DNA of 64,000 nt from contig NZ_RHOM01000003.1 in NCBI RefSeq assembly GCF_003946515.1, positions 1 to 64,000 on the forward strand. The letters run 5' to 3'. Under the pieces are notes generated by a model. It searched no databases. It saw only the letters and a program-made list of their open reading frames with translations, and was not told where the DNA came from. Shown here piece by piece: positions 53,310 to 60,949 of the stretch (its first letter is position 1; each line of letters begins with the position of its first letter). This DNA is from Companilactobacillus zhongbaensis. Lineage in GTDB: Bacteria; Bacillota; Bacilli; Lactobacillales; Lactobacillaceae. The position numbers were made by a program, and so were the translations under genes.

Positions 53310-54179
53310 TTAATTCCTCTCTTTTGTCGAATAATTTTCTTGCAAAAAATCTTTTAAGGAAACAGGATCATGTCCCATAATATCTCGATAATCAGAACTA
53401 ACTTCGTTCAACAAGCCTAAGGCCCCGCCGGCATACATGGAAGATAACATGTGACCTTCTCCATTTTGGTCGTAAGTATTTTCAAACTCCGTAGGATCCA
53501 TTGGTTGATATGTGATCTCAGAATCAGCGACTTCACTCAAAATCTCGCTCAGTTGTTCCATCGTATAATTGCGGTTCTGCGTCAATGTGTAAATCTTACC
53601 ATCGACTCGTAGATCATCCGAAGTAGCAACTTTGGCAAAGGCTTCTGCACTATCGTGTAAGGAAATGAATGACAAAGCTTGATCAGCCATTGGATAAATG
53701 ACATGTTTACGCTCGATCAACTCGGGCAAATAAGGTACCAATGGATCAGCGTATAAAGCATTGCGAATGATCGTGTAATGCAGATCAGATTCGGCTAAGC
53801 GTCGAGGCAAATAACCGTAAAAAGCCGACAAGTCAAATGGATTGTTAACTTGGTCTGCAATGAATCCCATGGCTAAAACATGTTTAACTTGAGCTTTTTC
53901 ACAGGCCTCAATGACCTTTTCAAATTCAGTAACTCGACTAAAACTGTCATGACTTTTACTGGGAACATAAATAAAAACATCAACATCTTTCAATAACGAA
54001 TTCAAAGAATCCTTGAAGAAGTCAAACTCCTGACAACGGTAACCCGCATCGATCAAGCCTTGCGCCTTTTTTAAAGTATGAACTCCGACCTTCACGTCCG
54101 AATTGTCGACGAATTTCGTCAAAGCCTGCAAAATCTCTGATCCTAAATGACCAGTACCACCTGTAACTGCATAATTCAA
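53310..54179 (-). CDS. NmrA/QorB-like NAD(P)-binding SDR protein
   Basis: 289 residues. Glycine motif MNYAVTGGTGHLGSEIL at the start; the atypical SDR arrangement lacks a clear YxxxK. Resembles QorB-type NADPH:quinone reductases and NmrA-like sensors. Co-transcribed with the QOR-like gene, so a quinone or aldehyde detoxification role is plausible. Confidence 0.82.
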   Translation of the reverse strand: MNYAVTGGTGHLGSEILQALTKFVDNSDVKVGVHTLKKAQGLIDAGYRCQEFDFFKDSLNSLLKDVDVFIYVPSKSHDSFSRVTEFEKVIEACEKAQVKHVLAMGFIADQVNNPFDLSAFYGYLPRRLAESDLHYTIIRNALYADPLVPYLPELIERKHVIYPMADQALSFISLHDSAEAFAKVATSDDLRVDGKIYTLTQNRNYTMEQLSEILSEVADSEITYQPMDPTEFENTYDQNGEGHMLSSMYAGGALGLLNEVSSDYRDIMGHDPVSLKDFLQENYSTKERN

Positions 54180-54243
54180 AAAACCACCCCCACGTTGTTG
54201 TTAAATTAACACGTTAAATAAGATGTATCAAGAAATTTATCAA

Positions 54244-54789
54244 TCAATATTTCAGTTTTTTCAAATAATCATTTGAACCAGTATATTTTTCAACATAATC
54301 AGAATAAGAATCATAAACTTGATTATCAAAACAAGTCAGCAAAACGTCCATCGAATAATCAGAATGATCGACCAACCACTGACTAACCACCGGCAAAACC
54401 ACCGCAGCAGCATCAGCCAAAGGATAACCATAAACACCAGTAGAAATAGCCGAAAAAGCCACACTATGCAAATCATGCTCCACAGCCAGATCCAAAGAAT
54501 TACGATAACAATCAGCCAACAAAACCGGATCAGAATCAGACCCAGAATAAACCGGACCAACAGTATGAATAACAAAATCAGAAGGCAAATCATACCCACG
54601 AGTAATCTTAGCCTCACCAGTCTCGCACCCATTCAAACCACGACACTCCTCAAGCAACTCAGGCCCAGCAGCAGAATGAATAGCCCCATCAACACCGCCA
54701 CCACCAAGCAAAGTCTTATTAGCAGCATTAACAATAGCATCAACAGCAACCTGAGTAATATCACAAATCTCAAACTTCAAAGAACTCAT
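54244..54789 (-). CDS. Macrodomain protein (ADP-ribose / O-acetyl-ADP-ribose hydrolase type)
   Basis: 181 residues. VDAIVNAANKTLLGGGGVDGAIH and AISTGVYGYPLADAA are the ADP-ribose loops of the MacroD/YmdB type. AGGAG lies seven bases before ATG 54789. Codon use is strongly skewed to G/T on the coding strand (plus strand 45 of 60 A+C at 54361-54420), unlike neighbouring genes, in line with repeat copy G. Confidence 0.9.
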   Translation of the reverse strand: MSSLKFEICDITQVAVDAIVNAANKTLLGGGGVDGAIHSAAGPELLEECRGLNGCETGEAKITRGYDLPSDFVIHTVGPVYSGSDSDPVLLADCYRNSLDLAVEHDLHSVAFSAISTGVYGYPLADAAAVVLPVVSQWLVDHSDYSMDVLLTCFDNQVYDSYSDYVEKYTGSNDYLKKLKY

Positions 54790-54942
54790 CAAATCATCTC
54801 CTAGTTAACCTTATTCTATACCAGACCAGAGTATAGAAACCAGAAATACCAAAGAGTTAATAGAAAACAATAATTTAGTTGATTGCTTCATTCAAAAAAT
54901 TTGAATTAAAAACGGATAACTAAAAATCAACCTCAAAATGAG

Positions 54943-55016
54943 GCGATTTTCACGAGCGACAAAGGAGCAAGTGAAAGAGCAAGTGAGGAAGAAAAACAAA
55001 ATAGCCATCGATGATA
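54943..55016 (+). repeat. Upstream module of repeat copy G
   Basis: GCGATTTTCAC-GAGCGACAAAGGAGC-AAGTGAAAGAGC followed by AAATAGCCATCGATGAT, the same order of blocks as upstream of copies A and C. Confidence 0.72.
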
Positions 55017-55158
55017 TCAACGAAAATAATGGAATAGATAGGGAAACGAGCAAAAATCATATGAACAAAAGAAAGCAAAGGAAATCCAACCCAAAAACAA
55101 ACATTGCTGGCAATAACTACGTACATCCCACCCCGCCAACAAATAAGTTTTAGACAAA

Positions 55159-55348
55159 CCTAGGTTCTGCGGAGGGTGGAGGGAATTCGCCGTCAGCCGC
55201 GAAATTTTCGTTTGCACGGCGTGGGCCGTGCTTACGAAAAGGTCAAGCTTTGAGATGTCCAAGGCGGTTTCCCTTGGATAGCTCAAAGTTGGCCCGCAGC
55301 GTTCCACGGCGCAATTCCCGGAACCCTCCGCAGAACCGGCAGTGAACC
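55159..55348 (+). repeat. Cloverleaf repeat, copy G (outer type I, inner type gamma)
   Basis: Edges CCTAGGTTCTG and CGGCAGTGAACC. Outer stem GGTTCTGCGGAGGG pairs with CCCTCCGCAGAACC. Inner hairpins TTTTCGTTTGCACGG/CCGTGCTTACGAAAA and GAGATGTCCAAGG/CCCTTGGATAGCTC: the same positions pair as in copies C and E but with different bases (AAGG/CCTT for GGG/CCC). CAG and CGTTCC are intact. Confidence 0.92.
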
Positions 55349-55355
55349 TCAAGCT

Positions 55356-55397
55356 AAAAAAATAGACCTGATATATATATACATACATCAGATCTAT
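55356..55397 (-). terminator. Terminator of WxL cluster 2
   Basis: On the minus strand ATAGATCTGAT and ATCAGGTCTAT pair with a long AT loop and T7 follows. Confidence 0.78.
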
Positions 55398-55403
55398 CAA
55401 AAC

Positions 55404-56432
55404 CTATTTACGTCGTTTCTTCTGGTTCTTCTGGTTGAGATATATAATCACAGCCAGCAAAGCAATAACAACCAACACCGCAAGCACAATCCATATGAAA
55501 TAATTAGGACTGTCTTCAGTATCGACTGCCGACTTATTAAGCTTATCAGCCGTCTTGTCGGTAATTACAAAATCTTTAGTAAAGTGCCAGTGATATCTGC
55601 CCTTTTCAGCGTACGCATCGAGAACTAGCGTATACTTCCCGGCTTTTAGAGCCTTGCCGTTTGCACTAATTGGAAAGTCGAAGTTACTGTTTGGAGCCAT
55701 GGTCATCGAGTCTTTTTTGACGTCCATTACTTTATCTTTAGTTCCTTTAGTATGAACTTTGGCGTTGACCTTCAATTCATGCATGATCGTTGGTTTCGTG
55801 TTTTGCAAGTTTGCTGTGACATAATTACGGGCGTTATATTGCTTAGCCTTAACATTTAACAACTTCATATTTGGTGCCACGTAATCTTCATTAGAATGTA
55901 GTTGCAAACCAATCACATAAGCAAATTGGTTTCTGATAGAAACGCCTTTTTGCTTTTTAGAATTGCTTTCGACTCTCTGAACTCTGACACCGCCTAGGAT
56001 GACACCATCAAAAGCTTCTTTTGGAACGTTCAGATGGAAGGTGTAATCTTGTGTGGTCTTGGCTGGTACTTCGACCGTTGTTGGTGCAGGTACTAATGTT
56101 TCAATATTGTATTTGGTATTCAATGACTTGTCCGGCTTAACTCCATGAGTCGAATAGTCGATAACTCCATTTCGATTAGTCCCCGCACGGTTGATCGAAA
56201 CTCGATATTTATGTGCTTGAGAATCACTGTTTTGAATCTTGACCGTCAAGTCTTGGCCTTCATTTGGCTTAACTAATAAGTCAAAATAAGTGATCTCTTT
56301 GTCGATCTGGTTCTCAGGTTGAACTGCTGAAACACTAAAATTAAGGCTTTCAGCCTTAACTTGATTACCCCCGAAGAAAAAACCGATCAGTGTTAAAAGC
56401 GAAATACTCAACACTAGCCATATTTTTTTCAT
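55404..56432 (-). CDS. DUF916/DUF3324 (WxL-interacting) cell-surface protein, cluster 2
   Basis: 342 residues. Signal peptide MKKIWLVLSISLLTLIGFFF, DUF916 (SAVQPENQIDKEITYFDLLVKP, LNVPKEAFDGVILGGVRVQR), DUF3324 (FAYVIGLQLHSNE, MTMAPNSNFDFPISANGK), C-terminal membrane segment and KKRRK tail. ATG 56432 has GGAG upstream. Last gene of the LPxTG-WxL-WxL-DUF916 cluster; homologous to the cluster 1 copy. Confidence 0.88.
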   Translation of the reverse strand: MKKIWLVLSISLLTLIGFFFGGNQVKAESLNFSVSAVQPENQIDKEITYFDLLVKPNEGQDLTVKIQNSDSQAHKYRVSINRAGTNRNGVIDYSTHGVKPDKSLNTKYNIETLVPAPTTVEVPAKTTQDYTFHLNVPKEAFDGVILGGVRVQRVESNSKKQKGVSIRNQFAYVIGLQLHSNEDYVAPNMKLLNVKAKQYNARNYVTANLQNTKPTIMHELKVNAKVHTKGTKDKVMDVKKDSMTMAPNSNFDFPISANGKALKAGKYTLVLDAYAEKGRYHWHFTKDFVITDKTADKLNKSAVDTEDSPNYFIWIVLAVLVVIALLAVIIYLNQKNQKKRRK

Positions 56433-56490
56433 AATCAAAAATTCTCCTATCCCTCTTATTAATCACAAACTCCGTTTACTTATAGAATAA

Positions 56491-57186
56491 CTAAACTGGA
56501 GCGTTGGTCAAGGACCAACTTAATGAGCCAACATAGTGGTCAGCTTTAGCATTTGATACATCATTTAAAACAAGCTGAGTTGGGGAACTAGCATATTGAT
56601 TGAATCCAACCGTCCACGTACTCATTCCAGTATTTTTTGGAGCTACAGTGATATTTTCATAAGTATCAAGTGGGATCCGAAGCGTTTTCGAAAGTGGGGC
56701 ATCCGAAACATTGGCAGTAGGCTTGCGAATGGCTTGAGTTCCCAGATACAAATAGCCGTCTTTCAAGACTGCACCTGTTTGTTCACCGACCATCGCTGAT
56801 GGTTTCAGCTGCAAAGTCCAACCATTCCCATTACCACGACCATCAGTAATTTGAACCATCGCATGAGTGTTTTTAGCTGTTGCCGTCAAACCACCCTGCT
56901 TAGCCTGGTAAGTTCCGAACCGCAAATTACTAACATAATCCAAAGTCAATTGACCGATCGAACCAGTTCCGTCATTTCCGACATCGTAAATATCACCAGG
57001 ATAAGAACGATCCGGATCATAAGGATCTAAGATCTTATTAGGATCAGTCGGATCTGGCCCATCAATCAAAGTGACCGAAGCATGAGTATTCAAAGAATCT
57101 TGTGCTTTAACAACTTGTGGGAAAACTGAAAAGGACAACATTGCACTGAGCAGTATTGAGCTAATCAGCATTTGACTACTTCGCAT
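56491..57186 (-). CDS. WxL-domain cell-wall protein, cluster 2
   Basis: 231 residues. Signal peptide to about residue 28 (VVKAQDS), a Pro/Asp-rich linker (GPDPTDPNKILDPYDPDRSYPG), then the WxL domain with NGNGWTLQLKP and GSLSWSLTNAP. Larger than the other WxL proteins here. Middle gene of cluster 2. Confidence 0.87.
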   Translation of the reverse strand: MRSSQMLISSILLSAMLSFSVFPQVVKAQDSLNTHASVTLIDGPDPTDPNKILDPYDPDRSYPGDIYDVGNDGTGSIGQLTLDYVSNLRFGTYQAKQGGLTATAKNTHAMVQITDGRGNGNGWTLQLKPSAMVGEQTGAVLKDGYLYLGTQAIRKPTANVSDAPLSKTLRIPLDTYENITVAPKNTGMSTWTVGFNQYASSPTQLVLNDVSNAKADHYVGSLSWSLTNAPV

Positions 57187-57232
57187 TATTGTCCTTTCTT
57201 GAGGCTTATTTTATTTTGATTGGTTCAAAAAA

Positions 57233-57774
57233 TTATGATGGAGCGTTTGTCAATGTCCATGTAAGGTCTGAAGTGTATGTATCCGCTTACCAAGACCTGC
57301 ATTTGCTGCTGCTGTAAAGATTGGAGCTGCAGATTCATTAACTTCTACAGAACTCGTTGTAGGTGCTGTACTTACGTTATTTGTATCTTCGGATGAAACT
57401 ACACCATTCAGAGTAAAGGTAGCACCAGTCAAAGTCTTTGATCCATCAGCGTTCTTGAATGGAGTTCCAGCTAAAGTGACATTCCAACCGGAATCTTTAC
57501 CAGGGTTATTTACTTGCAATGGTGAATCCACTTTTTCAGCTTGAAGATCCAATGTTTTTGATCCAATTAGACTTGAACCGAAGTCAAAAATTGGAGCTTT
57601 AACTAATTCAATCTTGGCATTAGGATCATCTTGAAGGCCAACTGTGGCAGTTGTTGATGCAGAACCATTTTCATCTGGTGTAACATCGGAAGCATTTACA
57701 ACACCAACTCCTGCTGTAGTAAGTCCAAGTACTGTAGCGCCTAAAATTGATGTGAGCTTAACTAATTTTTTCAT
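57233..57774 (-). pseudogene. WxL-domain protein with a frameshift in the second WxL motif
   Basis: Signal peptide to about 28 (GVVNASDV), WxL region with DSGWNVTLAG. Near 57283-57286 the sequence AAGCGGATACA replaces the expected AAG-TGG-GAT-ACA; one base is missing, so the frame leaves the family after NAGLGK and ends in RIHTLQTLHGH. Restoring it gives DTYTSDLTWTLTNAPS and a stop at 57233. The missing C-terminus contains the second WxL motif needed for wall binding. Confidence 0.85.
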
Positions 57775-58198
57775 TTGATTTTTCCCTTCTCTTTCCTTCT
57801 ATTAAGAGATAAACAACCCAACTTGTTAGTGCGATTATTAGCACTACCATCCCTAATAAAAGGCCTTCCTGTAAATTGTTTGTTTGTGGCAACAAGCCAA
57901 ATCCATTATTTGGATTATTGCTTGTCGTGGTAGAACCTGGAGCTTTGGTAGTTTGATTAGAACCACCGTTGTTGCCATTCGTGCTTGAGTCACCACCACC
58001 AGCAGAGGAACCATTGTTATCACCACCGGGATTGGTAGTATTACCGCCGTTTCCACCGCCACTATTATTAGTAGTGAGCGTAAGGTCATAGTAGCTCGAC
58101 TGTGAATCAGCTTTTACAGTCGTGGTAAGTTGTGACTGTAAAAGCATCAGCATTGGAAAAACTAGCAATATGAATAAACTAAATTTCTTCCACATCAC
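57758..58198 (-). CDS. LPxTG-like sortase-anchored surface protein (CscD-type)
   Basis: 146 residues. Signal peptide to about residue 31, a long Gly/Asn/Ser/Thr-rich low-complexity stretch (about 45-100), then LPQTN, a membrane segment and EGKRREK tail. The sorting motif has Asn where Gly is usual. First gene of cluster 2; it overlaps the next gene by 17 bp. The two-residue repeats (NNGG, GGDNN) could vary by slippage. Confidence 0.8.
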   Translation of the reverse strand: MMWKKFSLFILLVFPMLMLLQSQLTTTVKADSQSSYYDLTLTTNNSGGGNGGNTTNPGGDNNGSSAGGGDSSTNGNNGGSNQTTKAPGSTTTSNNPNNGFGLLPQTNNLQEGLLLGMVVLIIALTSWVVYLLIEGKRREKSNEKIS

Positions 58199-58650
58199 AA
58201 CCCTCCTAAATCACATCAGGAAAATTAATCTCTTCATAACATTAATAAATCGGTATAGATGATAAATATTCCTGATGCAAAATATTATTTTACTATATGT
58301 AAATTATACTATAATCCACCACACAATTGCTATGGTAGCGGTTTCTAAAATTGAATATTTTTTTACATTTTTTAAGTATGCAAAATTTATAAAATAAATA
58401 ATGGTCTAGTTTTATTGAGAAACATTGTTAAATCAACAAATTAATCCAATCATTGTTTGCAACTATATTTCATGTAAAAAATAAGATCAAAAATATAATC
58501 CTTAACTTTTTAAATCTTTTCTTGACTAATCGTTCAAATATGATACATATTATTCATATTTAACGTTATATTAATAAAATAGTTATTGTTAATATCATCA
58601 CAAATTAATAAGAAGTGGTATTTTGTTACCATGAAAATTAAAATCCAAAT
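58199..58650. other. AT-rich leader region upstream of WxL cluster 2
   Basis: About 450 bp without a gene. It has a 9-bp inverted repeat CATCAGGAA (58213) / TTCCTGATG (58270) that would flank a leader hairpin near the 5' end of the cluster message, and several TATAAT-like boxes on the minus strand (for example 58308-58313). No clear -35 could be chosen. Confidence 0.4.
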
Positions 58651-58677
58651 AAAAAAGACCTGAATTTACAGGTCTTT
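58651..58677 (-). terminator. Terminator of the oxidoreductase-small protein pair
   Basis: AAAGACCTG-taaatt-CAGGTCTTT followed by T4 on the minus strand. Confidence 0.8.
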
Positions 58678-58717
58678 AGAAAATTAACTTAAAGTTATTT
58701 TTGCAATTACAGGTCAA

Positions 58718-58897
58718 TTACCAATTGGTATGATTCCACAGACGACCATCCAACTCGCTTTGGATCTGTTCACTACGTTTCTGCTGTTCCTTGATCACAG
58801 TTTGTAGAGCATACAAAAAAGCTCGATCTTCATATTCGTTTTGTTTCTTCGCCAAAGCTTTGACTTGCTCGACTAACCAAATATTTTCTTTACTCAA
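58718..58897 (-). CDS. Small hypothetical protein, 59 residues
   Basis: Starts with TTG 58897 behind an excellent GGGGAGGA site; the start overlaps the end of the upstream oxidoreductase gene (TTGAGTAA). Begins MSKENIWLVEQVKALAKKQN, highly charged helical protein ending RLWNHTNW. No family is recognised. Translational coupling argues for a partner of the oxidoreductase or a common regulator. Confidence 0.65.
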   Translation of the reverse strand: MSKENIWLVEQVKALAKKQNEYEDRAFLYALQTVIKEQQKRSEQIQSELDGRLWNHTNW

Positions 58898-59591
58898 GAC
58901 TGTCGTCCTCCCCTTCTTTGATCATTTTCAAAGTGTCGTTTAATTGGTCCAATTCATCGATCTGTTGCTGATAAGTATCTAAAATCAATTGACCGATTTT
59001 TCCATCGGCTTCATCCAATCCGTCAACGAACTTCTCTAAACGTTTTTCAAACCATGCTTGCCGGTTTGCTAATGAGTCAGGAAAGTCCTGGTTTAAATAA
59101 CGCTGATAGTCGATCAGTAGCTGTTGTTGTTGCGACTCTGTCTTATACCAAAATTGATCGACTAAAAATAATGGCAGTATCTTCATGTGAGCACGATGGG
59201 CAAAAGCGCGGTATGGCGCCATCAACTGATCCATTGTCATCGATTCGATCCCACCCACTTGAAAATCTTTTTTAGCCAAGCCAGTTGTCACGACCAGACC
59301 AAATTCCTTGTCGGCCAAATGATACTGACCATCGCCATATACATAATTACGACTAAAAACTTTATCGATCCAGTTTTTTAGACCCGCCGGAGCCGAGTAC
59401 CAATATAGAGGAAATTGGAAAATGATCCGCTCACAAGAACCAATCAACTTCCGTTCAAAATCAACATCGATCCCCTTGAGTGATTCAACGTGATGCCAAA
59501 TAACATCAACTTGTTCAGAACCCTTTTTTAAAAAAGCCTCTGTTTGCGAATTATTTATGTCTGGATGTGAGACTACAACTAAAGTTTTGAT
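58890..59591 (-). CDS. Flavodoxin-fold NAD(P)H oxidoreductase with an ATC start position
   Basis: The coding homology spans 234 codons including the stop. It begins IKTLVVVSHPDINNSQTEAF, where related proteins begin with M; the codon at 59589-59591 is ATC in place of ATG, behind AAGGTGA. The flavodoxin_2 fold (KefF/YwrO/MdaB type) is seen in FQFPLYWYSAPAGLKNWIDKVF and the FMN loop VTTGL. No in-frame ATG, GTG or TTG lies before 59447, which would cut off 48 residues including the first β-strand. So either ATC is used weakly, the gene is inactive, or this base is a read error. Confidence 0.75.
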   Translation of the reverse strand: MKTLVVVSHPDINNSQTEAFLKKGSEQVDVIWHHVESLKGIDVDFERKLIGSCERIIFQFPLYWYSAPAGLKNWIDKVFSRNYVYGDGQYHLADKEFGLVVTTGLAKKDFQVGGIESMTMDQLMAPYRAFAHRAHMKILPLFLVDQFWYKTESQQQQLLIDYQRYLNQDFPDSLANRQAWFEKRLEKFVDGLDEADGKIGQLILDTYQQQIDELDQLNDTLKMIKEGEDDSLE

Positions 59592-59749
59592 AAGATCACC
59601 TTCACTAAATTATTAAGTCTAGGATACCAGAAATCAACAAAATTTGATCACCGGGATTTATTTATAAATTTTATAACTTTTTATATTGTAAGCGATTTAA
59701 AAAATGATTACACTTAAGTCAAAGTCATTCATATTTGGGGGTTTTAAAA

Positions 59750-60487
59750 ATGAAAAAATCAATCACATTTTTACTATCGACTGCCATCGTAACTTCAGCA
59801 ATTTTCCTTTTTAACGCAAACAGCGCGTCAGCAGCAACCGTAGTAACAACCAGAGCAGACGTTCCACAAACACGCCTCTTCGACAAAAAAGGAAAACTAC
59901 TAAACAACCGAGCCCTTGCAGCCAACACCGACTGGATCACCGGCAAAACAAACATAGTAGGAAACATAACCTACTACCAAGTATCAACCAACGAATACGT
60001 CAAAGCCTCAGACGTATCCTTCAAAAGAGCAACCACCTACACACCAAGCACCAGAACCAGCAATCAAAACCTAACCGTCTCAACCAAGTACCAAAAAGTA
60101 CCAGTATTCAACGGCAACACCGGCAAAGTCCAAAGCTGGATCGGCAATAACACACCATACAAAGTAAGCCGAGTAATCAAAAACAGCTTCGGCATCACCT
60201 ACTACCAAGTATCAACCAACGGCTACGTAGTAAGTGGCCTAGTAGATCCAAGCGGCACACCACAAAAAGTAGAAAACATCCCGAACTTCAATCCAGCAAG
60301 AAACTACTACGGAGCAGAACCACTACAAATCCGTTACTTATTAGTAGAAAACAACAACATAAACCAACCAGTCCTAGACGCAATACCAAATGAACTACTA
60401 ACCACAGAATACGCAATTTCCAATTACGCAGGAGAAGATCCAAGCGGATTATATCTAAGACTAAAATCCTTCTACCCAAACCTTTAA
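59750..60487 (+). CDS. Secreted SLAP-like surface protein
   Basis: 245 residues with a signal peptide (MKKSITFLLSTAIVTSAIFL, cleavage near SASAA). Two SLAP/SH3b-like repeats at ~40-95 (RLFDKKGKLLNNRALAANTD, YYQVSTNEYVKAS) and ~110-165 (VPVFNGNTGKVQSWIG, YYQVSTNGYVVSG), then a 75-residue unique tail. Codons end almost only in A or C (46 of 60 bases A+C at 60001-60060), very unlike average genes here. GGGGG precedes the ATG; an upstream ATG five codons earlier is less likely. Confidence 0.78.
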   Translation: MKKSITFLLSTAIVTSAIFLFNANSASAATVVTTRADVPQTRLFDKKGKLLNNRALAANTDWITGKTNIVGNITYYQVSTNEYVKASDVSFKRATTYTPSTRTSNQNLTVSTKYQKVPVFNGNTGKVQSWIGNNTPYKVSRVIKNSFGITYYQVSTNGYVVSGLVDPSGTPQKVENIPNFNPARNYYGAEPLQIRYLLVENNNINQPVLDAIPNELLTTEYAISNYAGEDPSGLYLRLKSFYPNL

Positions 60488-60498
60488 AGAAAACAAAC

Positions 60499-60526
60499 AG
60501 CGCATCCAAAAAGATGCGCTATTTTT
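60499..60526 (+). terminator. Terminator of the SLAP-like protein gene
   Basis: AGCGCATC-caaaaa-GATGCGCT followed by ATTTTTG. Confidence 0.82.
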
Positions 60527-60564
60527 GTGTCCAAAAAAAAGTTCCCAAAACAGATGAAAAAAGA

Positions 60565-60604
60565 AACACCGCGAGAGTGCGAGAATCAAGCACGCGAGCC
60601 AAGA
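60565..60604 (+). repeat. GCGAG-rich block upstream of repeat copy F
   Basis: GCGAGAGTGCGAGAATCAAG and CACGCGAGCCAA match the block upstream of copy E (14010-14050). Confidence 0.65.
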
Positions 60605-60791
60605 ATAAACAAAAACGGAATGGAAAGGATTTTGATTTAGAACTTAACCTTGCTTTATTTAAATAAGATCTTGATTTTACCAGAAATCATAGAAACTGAG
60701 ATAGAACGCAAAAACTAGGACGATCAAAAAGTGCCAATTTGATCAAAAAAACTCGGTCCCAACCACAAAAAAGGGGGGGATTGTTGCACCA

Positions 60792-60949
60792 CCTAGACGG
60801 AGGGGCCCGGGGATACAGACCTCAGCACCTAAATTATGGAACGTAAGTGCTGACGCACTTGCGCAACTGGTTCTTGGTGGTGGCTACGCCACCGAACAAC
60901 TAAGGAAGCCAGCGTCTGTATCCCCGGGCCCCGGAGTCGGCAGTGAACC
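60792..60949 (+). repeat. Cloverleaf repeat, copy F (outer type II, inner type delta)
   Basis: Edges CCTAGACGG and CGGCAGTGAACC. Outer stem GGGGCCCGGGGATACAGAC pairs with GTCTGTATCCCCGGGCCCC, the C-G change matching that in the other arm. Inner hairpins AAGTGCtgacGCACTT and GTTC.TTGGTGG/CCACC.GAAC. It is the shortest copy and has lost the TTCCA of the conserved CGTTCCA. Confidence 0.88.

Noticed and set aside
54319-54804. 161-residue plus-strand frame opposite the macrodomain gene
   Set aside because: Shadow of a strongly skewed minus-strand gene; low-complexity Ile/Thr/Asn/Arg content and no ribosome site.
10727-60949. Cloverleaf repeats as simple transcription terminators
   Set aside because: They lack a T-run after the stem, are far larger than terminators, and most neighbouring genes have their own clear terminator in addition.
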